Below, in pieces: positions 7,708 through 14,786 of a DNA stretch of 39,705 nucleotides; positions within the stretch are counted from its first letter, which is position 1; each line of letters opens with the position of its first letter. The notes below the pieces were generated by a model. It was given only the letters and a program-made list of their open reading frames with translations. It had not been told where the DNA came from and did no database searches. This stretch comes from Bradyrhizobium sp. (GTDB lineage Bacteria; Pseudomonadota; Alphaproteobacteria; Rhizobiales; Xanthobacteraceae). A program made the position numbers and the translations under genes. The stretch spans positions 1 to 39,705 of the forward strand of contig NZ_JACRAW010000158.1 in assembly GCF_016213215.1 (NCBI RefSeq), given 5' to 3'.

Positions 7708-8907
7708 TCAATCGGCGAGGCAGTTGCCGACATTCCAGCCGTAAAGCCATTCGAGCGCGTCGTAGAAGCGTTCGGGCGTCCGTCCCTTCCAAAGCGAATT
7801 GCGAATGAGCCGCTCAACGCCCTTGGCGTGATAAATCCGCCCCATTTCGCGCCCCGACAGAACGATCCGCGCGGTCCTGGTGACGCGTGAACGCTGGTAC
7901 AGTTCGTAGGCCGCCGTAATATCGTTGTTGTTCACGCGCAACGCCTCGCCCAGCGTGACGGCGTCCTCCAGCGCCATGCAGGCGCCCTGTGCCATGTATT
8001 GGGTAGTCGGATGAGCCGCGTCACCGAGCAGCGTCGCGCGGCCGAACGTCCATTGCATGATCGGCTCGCGGTCGGCCGTGGCCCAGCGCTTCCAGCTCTT
8101 TGGAAGATCGATCAACTGCCGCGCCTTGGGGCAGACTTCCTGGAAATAGCTTTGCACCTCCTCCTTGCTGCCATCCGTCACGCTCCACTCCTCCTTGTTG
8201 CGGCTGTGGAACGTGACGACCACGTTGTATTGCTCACCGCCGCGCAAGGGGTAGTGAACGAGATGGCAATTGGGGCCGACCCAGATGCTGGCGGCGTTCC
8301 ATTGCAGCTCCCTGGGAAAATCCTTCTTGTCCACGACCGCGCGATAGACCACGTGATTGGTGATGCGCGGCGGATCCCCGACATACTGCGCGCGCACCAC
8401 GGATCTGCCGCCGTCGGCCGCAAGGAGCGCGACACCCCGGTGCGCCACCCCGTGCTGATCGAACACGGTCACGCTCGCCTCATCCTGCTCGACGCGCTCG
8501 ATGCGGGTCGAGGTCAAGAATTCGATACGGCCGGTCTGCTGCGCTCCCTCGAGGAGAGAGGTGTGGATGTCGACCCGATGAATCACGGCATAAGGATTGC
8601 CGAACCGCTTGCGAAACGCTTCACCGGTCGGGATGCGGCCGACGAGGGTTTCGTCGATCGCGTCGTGCATCACCAGCTCGTCGGTATAGACCGCTCGCCC
8701 GCGCGCCCTTTCGCCGACCCCAAGCGCATCAAGGGCATGAAAGGCGTTCGGACCGAGCTGGATGCCGGCACCGATCTCGCCGATTTCGGGAGACTGCTCC
8801 AGAACCCTGACGTGGAATCCCTGGCGCACGAGGGCTAGCGCCGCGGCCAGCCCGCCGATGCCGCCACCGCCTACGAGAAAGGGAAGCGAAGATTTTTGTG
8901 CGCTCAT
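7708..8907 (-). CDS. FAD-dependent aromatic hydroxylase, probable 3-hydroxybenzoate 6-monooxygenase
   Basis: This is a 399-residue flavoprotein monooxygenase (class A). The Rossmann FAD motif GGGGIGG is at residues 13-19, the NAD(P)H/FAD-associated DG motif ADGGRS at 164-169, and the second FAD fingerprint GDAAHP at 295-300. The Met at 8907 is chosen because a perfect AAGGAGG lies 6 nt upstream and the FAD motif then sits at the usual distance; the frame continues to 9024 without family-like sequence. The family includes 3-hydroxybenzoate 6-hydroxylase and salicylate hydroxylase. Adjacency to gentisate dioxygenase favours the 6-hydroxylase, since its product is gentisate. A salicylate 5- or 1-hydroxylase remains possible. 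Confidence 0.82.
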   Translation of the reverse strand: MSAQKSSLPFLVGGGGIGGLAAALALVRQGFHVRVLEQSPEIGEIGAGIQLGPNAFHALDALGVGERARGRAVYTDELVMHDAIDETLVGRIPTGEAFRKRFGNPYAVIHRVDIHTSLLEGAQQTGRIEFLTSTRIERVEQDEASVTVFDQHGVAHRGVALLAADGGRSVVRAQYVGDPPRITNHVVYRAVVDKKDFPRELQWNAASIWVGPNCHLVHYPLRGGEQYNVVVTFHSRNKEEWSVTDGSKEEVQSYFQEVCPKARQLIDLPKSWKRWATADREPIMQWTFGRATLLGDAAHPTTQYMAQGACMALEDAVTLGEALRVNNNDITAAYELYQRSRVTRTARIVLSGREMGRIYHAKGVERLIRNSLWKGRTPERFYDALEWLYGWNVGNCLAD

Positions 8908-9044
8908 GTTTCCTCCTTGACCGGATTGAGCCGCGTGACGGCTCAAACTCCCCAGGGCAGGCTTCGCAAGGCATGACCTTGCCCCGGCGCCCCGCGTCGA
9001 TTGGCTCAGTCTCCGCTGGCTCAACTTCGCGATCCAATATCGTG

Positions 9045-9072
9045 AGTATGCTTATTATCCGCACACTGTCAA
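9045..9072 (-). promoter_or_regulatory. Sigma-70-like promoter for the hydroxylase/gentisate dioxygenase genes
   Basis: On the minus strand a perfect TTGACA (9072-9067) is followed after 16 nt by CATACT (9050-9045), 4 of 6 matches to the -10 consensus. Transcription would start near 9037, giving a leader of about 130 nt to the hydroxylase start at 8907. CAATAT at 9035-9040 and ATATTG at 9072-9077 form an inverted repeat flanking the promoter and could be regulator half-sites. Confidence 0.5.
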
Positions 9073-9160
9073 TATTGCTCGCAGCGGACGCGATCAGCGC
9101 CGGCCCGCCGCCTTTGGAGCAAGATGACCTTGTCGAGCCGCTGTTCCCGCAAATTCGGTT

Positions 9161-9273
9161 ACCTCTCCCCATTGGGGAGAGGGCGATTTTGCGCAGCAAA
9201 TCGGATGAGGGAGCTCAGGTCCCACGGGAGAGCGCGCCCCTCACCCGGCGCTCCGCGCCGACCTCTCCCTGGA
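9161..9273. repeat. Interspersed palindromic (REP-like) repeat
   Basis: CCTCTCCCC-ATT-GGGGAGAGG at 9162-9182 is a perfect 9-bp stem with a 3-nt loop. It is followed by further inverted segments ending in GGCGCTCCGCGCC and ACCTCTCCCTGG. The CTCTCCCC...GGGGAGAGG plus CACCCGGCGC layout resembles a repeat family common in Bradyrhizobium genomes. It fills much of the gap between the hydroxylase promoter region and the end of the solute-binding protein gene, and may act as a bidirectional structure. No gene is visible in 8908-9297. Confidence 0.7.
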
Positions 9274-9297
9274 ATCGAAAAGGTCGGCTGATCACAC

Positions 9298-10518
9298 CTA
9301 CAGATTGGCGCCCTCTATGACCGGGCCGAACCGCTTCCAGCCGGTTCCCTCCCAGCGCTGCAGCTGCACCTGTCGCAGCGGATGGTGGTTGGTCGGGCTG
9401 GTGTTGACCTTAATCCCCGGCAGCAGCGTCGGGACCTCGAGGTCCTTCAGGTTCTCGGCCTGCCGCATGATGTTCTCACGCGTAAGATTTCCGTCGCATT
9501 GCTTGAAGATCTGCATCAGGACAAGCGCGACGGTGTAGGCATAGATGCAATACATGTCCTTCGGATTACCCTCGGGGAAGTATTTCTGCATGAAGGCAAG
9601 ATAGTCGCCGACTCCCTTGTCGTTCGCCCATTCCGGATCGCTGGGATCCTTCACGTAGGCCGACGAGGTCACACCGACGGCGCGCTCGGGACCTGCCGGG
9701 TTGATCGCGCCGGTAATCGAAGCCGCGCCGCTGGCAATGAAGTGCAGAGCCTTCCACTGGAGTTCGTAGGCTTTTCGGATCGATTGCGCAGCGAATTTCG
9801 CGGTCGTGCCCGAAAGAAGCACGTCCGCATCCGTCGTCTTCAGGGACACGATCTGCGAGTCGATGGTTGGATCGGCCACCTCGTGCGAGACCGCCTTGGC
9901 GCGTGCGTCGAATTCCGCGCCGAGCACGTCGCGCACGCCGGCGAGGTAATCCTTTCCGAGATCGTCGTTCTGATAGAGGATGGCGAAACGCGCCTTGGGA
10001 TTCTTCTGCAGGGCGTACTTCGTGTAGACCTGCGACTCGGTGCGAGCCGACGGGGCGAACCCCATCGTCCACGGGTATTTCTTGTGGTCGCCCCATTTGT
10101 CGCCGTTCACCGACAGAAAGAGGTGCGGGATTTTCTTCTGGTTGATGTAGGTGACCGCGGCCGAATTCGGCGCCGTGCCCAGCATGTTGAAGAGGAAGGC
10201 GACTTCGTCGCTTTCAACCAGGCGCCGCACCTGTTCGACCGTCTTCGGCGGCTGAAAGCCGTCGTCGTAATAGATGTATTTGATTTGACGCCCGGCGACA
10301 CCACCCTTCTCGTTGATCATCTTGAAGAAGGCTTCCTGCGTGCGGGCCTGAATGCCGAGCGCGGAAACAGGCCCCGACAGGGATGTCGTCGAACCGATCT
10401 TGATCTCCGTCGCGGTGATGCCAGTGGTCTCGTCCGCGCGTGCGAAGCTTGAAGTCAGCGACGTTAGTCCCACTGCGAGCGAGCTCTTGAGTAGCACGCG
10501 TCGGTTCAAATCAGACAT
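9298..10518 (-). CDS. ABC transporter solute-binding protein, branched-chain amino acid (HAAT) type
   Basis: This 406-residue periplasmic binding protein belongs to the LivJ/LivK-like Peripla_BP_6 family. The N-terminus NRRVLLKSSL has a twin-arginine-like pair (Arg6-Arg7), then a hydrophobic stretch and an ARA-D cleavage site after residue 28. Mature features include EIKIGSTTSLSGPVSALG and a type I two-lobe layout. GGAGGAG lies directly upstream of ATG 10518. In aromatic degraders such proteins often bind aromatic acids, and this one is upstream of 3-hydroxybenzoate/gentisate genes in the same direction, but a 390-bp gap with a repeat and a promoter separates them. No cognate permease or ATPase gene lies nearby, so the rest of the transporter must be elsewhere. 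Confidence 0.88.
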   Translation of the reverse strand: MSDLNRRVLLKSSLAVGLTSLTSSFARADETTGITATEIKIGSTTSLSGPVSALGIQARTQEAFFKMINEKGGVAGRQIKYIYYDDGFQPPKTVEQVRRLVESDEVAFLFNMLGTAPNSAAVTYINQKKIPHLFLSVNGDKWGDHKKYPWTMGFAPSARTESQVYTKYALQKNPKARFAILYQNDDLGKDYLAGVRDVLGAEFDARAKAVSHEVADPTIDSQIVSLKTTDADVLLSGTTAKFAAQSIRKAYELQWKALHFIASGAASITGAINPAGPERAVGVTSSAYVKDPSDPEWANDKGVGDYLAFMQKYFPEGNPKDMYCIYAYTVALVLMQIFKQCDGNLTRENIMRQAENLKDLEVPTLLPGIKVNTSPTNHHPLRQVQLQRWEGTGWKRFGPVIEGANL

Positions 10519-10559
10519 TCTCTCCTCCCAGGTAGATCCATTCGACAGCAACACCAGTG

Positions 10560-10590
10560 TAGGAGGAAAACGCGCTGGCGTTGCCTCCTA
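10560..10590. promoter_or_regulatory. Strong hairpin upstream of the solute-binding protein gene
   Basis: TAGGAGG (10560-10566) pairs with CCTCCTA (10584-10590), and inside it AACGC (10569-10573) pairs with GCGTT (10578-10582) around a GCTG loop. The result is a nearly continuous 12-bp stem with a 2-nt/1-nt internal loop. It ends 41 bp upstream of the start at 10518. It could be an operator or, if transcribed, a leader structure. A second small stem, GTTGC/GCAAC, lies at 10594-10611. Confidence 0.5.
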
Positions 10591-10767
10591 AACGTTGCGA
10601 ATGCCAGCAACTCAACACAAGACGCCATGGCTGATCTCCGCTCACCTAGGAAGTTGCCAAGCAGAGGCTCCGAAAATCGGGACCGGCATATGCACTGCCG
10701 CGCCAAACAGTCAATGCGCCTGGGCGGCGGCGTGCATGGCGAACCGACGGCATGAGCAGGAGAGGCC

Positions 10768-11982
10768 ATGGATTTCCAGCATTCCGAGCGTTCCATTGCC
10801 TTGCAGGAACGCGTACGCCAGTTCATGCGGCAGCATGTGGAACCGGTCGAGGACCTGTACTACGAACAGGTGAAGCCCGAAGCGCAGCGTTACCGGACAC
10901 CGCCGGTGCTGCAGAATCTAAAGCGCCTGGCGCGCGAACAGGGGCTTTGGAATTTGTTCCTGTCCGGCCCGCACGGCAGCGGCCTCACCAACCTCGAATA
11001 TGCCCCGGTCAAGGAGATCATGGGTCGCGTGCTGTGGGCGCCAGAGGTCTTCAACTGCTCGGCGCCCGACGTCGGAAACATGGAGGTGCTTGCCCAGTAC
11101 GGCACGCCGGAACAGCAGGAGCGCTGGCTTCGTCCACTGCTGGAAGGGACCATCCGCTCCGGCTTCTCGATGACTGAACCGGCGGTTGCCTCCAGCGACG
11201 CGACCAACATCCAGTGCGACATCAGGCGCGACGGCGACCATTACGTCATCAACGGTCGCAAATGGTTCACCTCCGGCGCGATGAACGAGGATTGCGAGAT
11301 CCTGATCGTGATGGGCAAGACCGCACCCGATCATCCCGACCGCCACCGCCAGCAATCGATGATACTGGTGCCGAAGGACACGCCGGGCGTGCGGATCGTG
11401 CGCGACATGCTGACCTTCGGCTACGACGATGCGCCGGTCGGCCACCCCGAGATCGACTATGAGAATGTTCGTGTCCCTGCTTCCAACATCCTGCTCGGCG
11501 AAGGCCGCGGTTTCGAGATCGCACAGGGACGTCTTGGCCCAGGTCGCATTCACCATTGCATGCGTCTGATCGGCTGCGCCCAGCGCGCACTGGAATTGAT
11601 GTGCGAGCGCGCCGTCAAGCGCGTTGCCTTCGGCAAGCCGCTGGCGGAACAGGGCTCCGTGCGGGAAGACATTGCGCACTCCTTCTGCGAGATCGCGCAG
11701 GCGCGGCTGTTGACGCTGCAGGCGGCCGACAAGATGGACCGCGAAGGCAACAAGGCCGCACGCGACCTCATCGCCGCCGCCAAGATCGTGGTGCCGAGCA
11801 TGGCCGCCCGCGTCATCGACCGTGCGATCCAGGTCCATGGCGCTGCCGGCCTGTCGCAGGACACCTTCCTGCCGCGAGCCTATGTCTATGCGCGCTTCAT
11901 CCGCATCGGCGATGGGCCCGATCAGGTGCACCTGGCAGCGATCGGCAAGGACTTGCTCAAGCGCGGTGGCATAACCTCATGA
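10768..11982 (+). CDS. Acyl-CoA dehydrogenase family protein (ACAD10/11-like)
   Basis: This 404-residue FAD flavoenzyme oxidizes an acyl-CoA thioester to its 2-enoyl-CoA. The N-terminal helical domain is followed by the beta domain with SGFSMTEPAVASSDATN and INGRKWFTSGAM (FAD/substrate contacts), and a C-terminal helical bundle with AFGKPLAEQGSV and IQVHGAAGLSQDT. Where many family members have a YEGT-type segment with a C-terminal helix glutamate, this protein reads RIGDGPDQVH, as in the ACAD10/11-like subgroup. GGAGAGG precedes ATG 10768. It is followed after 13 bp by an SDR gene, so the two probably act in one acyl-CoA pathway. The substrate is not known. Confidence 0.87.
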   Translation: MDFQHSERSIALQERVRQFMRQHVEPVEDLYYEQVKPEAQRYRTPPVLQNLKRLAREQGLWNLFLSGPHGSGLTNLEYAPVKEIMGRVLWAPEVFNCSAPDVGNMEVLAQYGTPEQQERWLRPLLEGTIRSGFSMTEPAVASSDATNIQCDIRRDGDHYVINGRKWFTSGAMNEDCEILIVMGKTAPDHPDRHRQQSMILVPKDTPGVRIVRDMLTFGYDDAPVGHPEIDYENVRVPASNILLGEGRGFEIAQGRLGPGRIHHCMRLIGCAQRALELMCERAVKRVAFGKPLAEQGSVREDIAHSFCEIAQARLLTLQAADKMDREGNKAARDLIAAAKIVVPSMAARVIDRAIQVHGAAGLSQDTFLPRAYVYARFIRIGDGPDQVHLAAIGKDLLKRGGITS

Positions 11983-11995
11983 CTGAGGCATGCAC

Positions 11996-12763
11996 ATGAG
12001 CAAGAATTGTCCTTTCGATCTCGCCGGCAAGGTTGCGCTCGTCACCGGCTCCTCGCGCGGCATCGGGGCGGCCACCGCTCGCGTGCTGGCGGAAGCCGGC
12101 GCGCATGTTGTGGTCTCGAGCCGCAAGCAAGAGGAATGCGAGCACCTCGCCGAGGCGCTGCGCAAGGAAGGCCTGAGCGCAGAAGCCTACGTCTGCCACA
12201 TCGGCAGGATGGACGACATTGTCGGGATCGCTGCGCATCTGAAGGACACGCATGGCGGGCTTGATATCCTGGTCAACAATGCGGTGCTCAGCCCGTGGCG
12301 TGCGATCGAGGACATTGATCCGGGCCTGTTCGCCAAGACGGTCGACGTCAACCTGCGCGGCTACTGGTTCATGTCCAGCGAAGCGGTCAAACTGATGAAG
12401 CCGCGCGGCGGCGGCAGCATCGTCAACATCTCATCGGTCTCGGCGCTGCACCCGGAAAGGATGCTCGGGCTGTACGGCACGCTGAAGACGGCCTTGATCG
12501 GCATGAGCCGCGCCTTCGCGCTGGAGTACGGATCGTTCGGCATCCGGGCAAATACCATCCTGCCCGGAGTGATCGACACGGGCCTCGCCAGCGTGTTCGA
12601 TGGCGAAGTGCGCGACCGTATCCTTCAGAAGACGCCGGTTCAGCGGGTCGGCAGACCCGAGGAGATCGGCTACGCGGTGCTCTATCTGAGCTCGCCCGCC
12701 GGTGCATTCGTCACGGGCGCAAGCCTGGTCGTCGATGGCGGGCTGTCGATTTCCTCGATGTAG
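11996..12763 (+). CDS. Short-chain dehydrogenase/reductase (SDR)
   Basis: This is a 255-residue classical SDR. The cofactor motif TGSSRGIG is at residues 17-24 (no acidic residue immediately after strand 2; SSRKQEE suggests NADPH is possible), the NNA motif at 94-96, the catalytic serine in NISSVS (146-147), and Tyr160 with Lys164 in YGTLK. The ending VDGGLSISSM is typical. GAGG at 11985-11988 is 7 nt from ATG 11996, which I prefer over ATG 11990 (1 nt). It lies 13 bp after the acyl-CoA dehydrogenase gene. A role as a 3-hydroxyacyl-CoA or related alcohol dehydrogenase is an inference from that pairing. Confidence 0.88.
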   Translation: MSKNCPFDLAGKVALVTGSSRGIGAATARVLAEAGAHVVVSSRKQEECEHLAEALRKEGLSAEAYVCHIGRMDDIVGIAAHLKDTHGGLDILVNNAVLSPWRAIEDIDPGLFAKTVDVNLRGYWFMSSEAVKLMKPRGGGSIVNISSVSALHPERMLGLYGTLKTALIGMSRAFALEYGSFGIRANTILPGVIDTGLASVFDGEVRDRILQKTPVQRVGRPEEIGYAVLYLSSPAGAFVTGASLVVDGGLSISSM

Positions 12764-12791
12764 GGACGTACTTCTGAGGTGACCGCTTTAT

Positions 12792-12896
12792 CTCATCATC
12801 CTGAGGAGCTTGCGAAGCAAGCGTCTCGAAGGATGAAGGCCCGGGTCCGGGCCTCATGGTTCGAGACGGCGCTAACGCGCCTCCTCACCTTGAGGG
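12792..12896. repeat. Interspersed long inverted repeat (bradyrhizobial palindrome type)
   Basis: Two arms, CCTGAGGAG...CGTCTCGAAGGATGA and TCATGGTTCGAGACG...CTCCTCACCTTGAG, face each other across a perfect central palindrome GGCCCGG-GT-CCGGGCC at 12838-12853. The motif CTCGAACCATGA/GGATGAGG is characteristic of dispersed repeats in Bradyrhizobium and Rhodopseudomonas. It lies just after the SDR stop and probably separates the acyl-CoA dehydrogenase/SDR transcript from the ligase gene. The rest of the 388-bp gap (12764-13151) shows no gene. Confidence 0.7.
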
Positions 12897-13151
12897 TTAG
12901 GTCGCCGATCTGAAAGATTCACACCTTCTGGGACGCCTGCACAGGCATCACATGTGGAAGCCCGCAGGCGAAGCCGGTAAGATCATGCTGCCAGAGCGAG
13001 AAGCGAGCAGCGAAAAGACGCAAGATGGCGAACAGCCTGTCGCGAGAATGTGAGCGACTCGGCGCGGGGAGCGCGGGAGACGATCTTGCGCCAGTAGAGC
13101 GACAGCTTCGCCAACAAAGACACCACGCAACGACGTGGCCTGGAGGAAACG

Positions 13152-14777
13152 ATGCAGGGTTTGATGATGGATATGCCGCTCCTGATCAGCGGCCTGATCC
13201 AGTATGCCGCGGACTATCATGGCGAGGCGGAGGTCGTCGCGCGCGAGATCGAGGGCGACATCCATCGTTACACCTATGCGGAGGCCCATCCGCGCATCAA
13301 GCGAATGGCGCTTGCGTTGAAACGGCTGGGCATGAAGCAAGGCGATCGCGTCGGCACCCTCGCCTGGAACACGCACCGCCACTGGGAAATGTTCTATGCG
13401 GCGCCCGGCATGGGCTACGTCCTGCACACCATCAACCCGCGCCTTTTTCCCGAACAGCTGGTTTACATCATCAACCACGCGGAAGACCGGCTCCTGTTCA
13501 TCGATCGCGGCACGCTGCCGCTGGTCGAGGCGATCGCACCCAAGTTGACGACGGTCGAGGCCTACGTGGTCATGTCCTCGCGCGAGCGCATGCCGGAGAC
13601 CAAGCTCGCAAAGGTGTACTGTTATGAGGACCTTCTCGCCGCCGAGAACGACGCCGGATTTGCCTGGCCGATCTTCGACGAGAAATCGGCCTCGACGATC
13701 TGCTACACCTCGGGCACGACCGGCAATCCGAAGGGCGTCGTCTATTCGCATCGCGCCGCGCTGTTGCAGACCATGGTCTGCTCCGGCTTTGATTTCCTGC
13801 CCGGTCACCTCGAGGGCGTGCGCGAGGTGATGATGCCGATGGCGCCGCTGTTCCACGGCAACGGCTGGAATATGCCGTTCACCGCGCCCTATACCGGTTC
13901 GAAGCTCGTGCTGCCCGGCCGCAACTACGAGCCGGACAAGCTCTACGAACTGCTCGAAGGCGAGAGGGTGACGATTTCGGCCGGCGTGCCAAGCTTCTGG
14001 CTGATCCTGCTCGACTGGCTGGGACGCTCCGGCAAGAAATTCACCACGCTGCGCGCGACACTGTCGTCGGGCTCGGCGCCCGCGCGATCGATGGTCGAGA
14101 GGCTCAAGCGCGAGTACAACATCGACTACATCCAGGCCTGGGGCATGACGGAAGCACTGGGATGTTCGATGCCGAGCCTGCGCCCGGGCTCCACCAACCT
14201 CAGCGACAAGGAAAAGCTCGACCGGCGCATGGTGTCGGGCCGCGCCTGCTTCGGCACCGCGCTGCGCATCGTCGACGACGGGGGCAAGGAGCTGCCGCGC
14301 GACGGCAAGACCGTCGGCCATCTGCGGGCGCGGGGCGCGTGGGTCGCATCCGGCTACATGAAGCTGAACGAGGGGCTCGATCGCGACGGCTGGCTGATCA
14401 CCGGCGACATGGCCGTGATCGATCCGCTCGGCCATGTCACGCTGACCGACCGCTCGAAGGACGTGATCAAGTCCGGCGGCGAGTGGATTTCCTCGATTCA
14501 GCTCGAGGATGTCGCGCTCTCCCACCCCGACGTCCTGCAGGCGGCCGTCATCGCGATCTCGCACGAGAAATGGCAGGAGCGGCCGCTGCTGCTGGTGGTG
14601 CGGAAGAAAGGCGCGACGCTGGATGCCAAGACGCTGCTCGATCACATGCGCCCGAAGATCGCGAGCTGGTGGATGCCGGACGCGGTCGAATTCCTGGACG
14701 AATTCCCGATGACCGGCACCGGCAAGGTGCAGAAGATGGCGCTGCGCGACAAATTCAAGGACTACACGGTTTCGTAG
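13152..14777 (+). CDS. Acyl-CoA synthetase (AMP-forming), fatty-acid type
   Basis: This 541-residue ANL-superfamily ligase activates a carboxylic acid as its CoA thioester. The ATP-binding motif YTSGTTGNPKG is at residues 185-195, the adenylate motif AWGMTEALG mid-protein, the TGDMAVID hinge region later, and the catalytic Lys525 in TGTGKVQ at the C-terminus. Overall sequence is like medium/long-chain or 3-(methylthio)propionyl-CoA ligases rather than benzoate ligases. GGAGG precedes ATG 13152. With the acyl-CoA dehydrogenase and SDR upstream on the same strand it may form an acid-activation and oxidation module, though a repeat-bearing gap of 388 bp suggests its own promoter. Exact substrate unknown. 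Confidence 0.88.
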   Translation: MQGLMMDMPLLISGLIQYAADYHGEAEVVAREIEGDIHRYTYAEAHPRIKRMALALKRLGMKQGDRVGTLAWNTHRHWEMFYAAPGMGYVLHTINPRLFPEQLVYIINHAEDRLLFIDRGTLPLVEAIAPKLTTVEAYVVMSSRERMPETKLAKVYCYEDLLAAENDAGFAWPIFDEKSASTICYTSGTTGNPKGVVYSHRAALLQTMVCSGFDFLPGHLEGVREVMMPMAPLFHGNGWNMPFTAPYTGSKLVLPGRNYEPDKLYELLEGERVTISAGVPSFWLILLDWLGRSGKKFTTLRATLSSGSAPARSMVERLKREYNIDYIQAWGMTEALGCSMPSLRPGSTNLSDKEKLDRRMVSGRACFGTALRIVDDGGKELPRDGKTVGHLRARGAWVASGYMKLNEGLDRDGWLITGDMAVIDPLGHVTLTDRSKDVIKSGGEWISSIQLEDVALSHPDVLQAAVIAISHEKWQERPLLLVVRKKGATLDAKTLLDHMRPKIASWWMPDAVEFLDEFPMTGTGKVQKMALRDKFKDYTVS

Positions 14778-14786
14778 CGCCTGCGG

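Noticed and set aside
12948..14645. A 565-codon open frame on the minus strand
   Set aside because: It lies opposite the acyl-CoA synthetase gene and its translation is His/Arg/Asp-rich without family motifs; a codon-bias shadow.
14778..14786. Terminator between the convergent acyl-CoA synthetase and the duplicated-cysteine protein genes
   Set aside because: The gap is only 9 bp and no stem-loop with a T-run is visible there.
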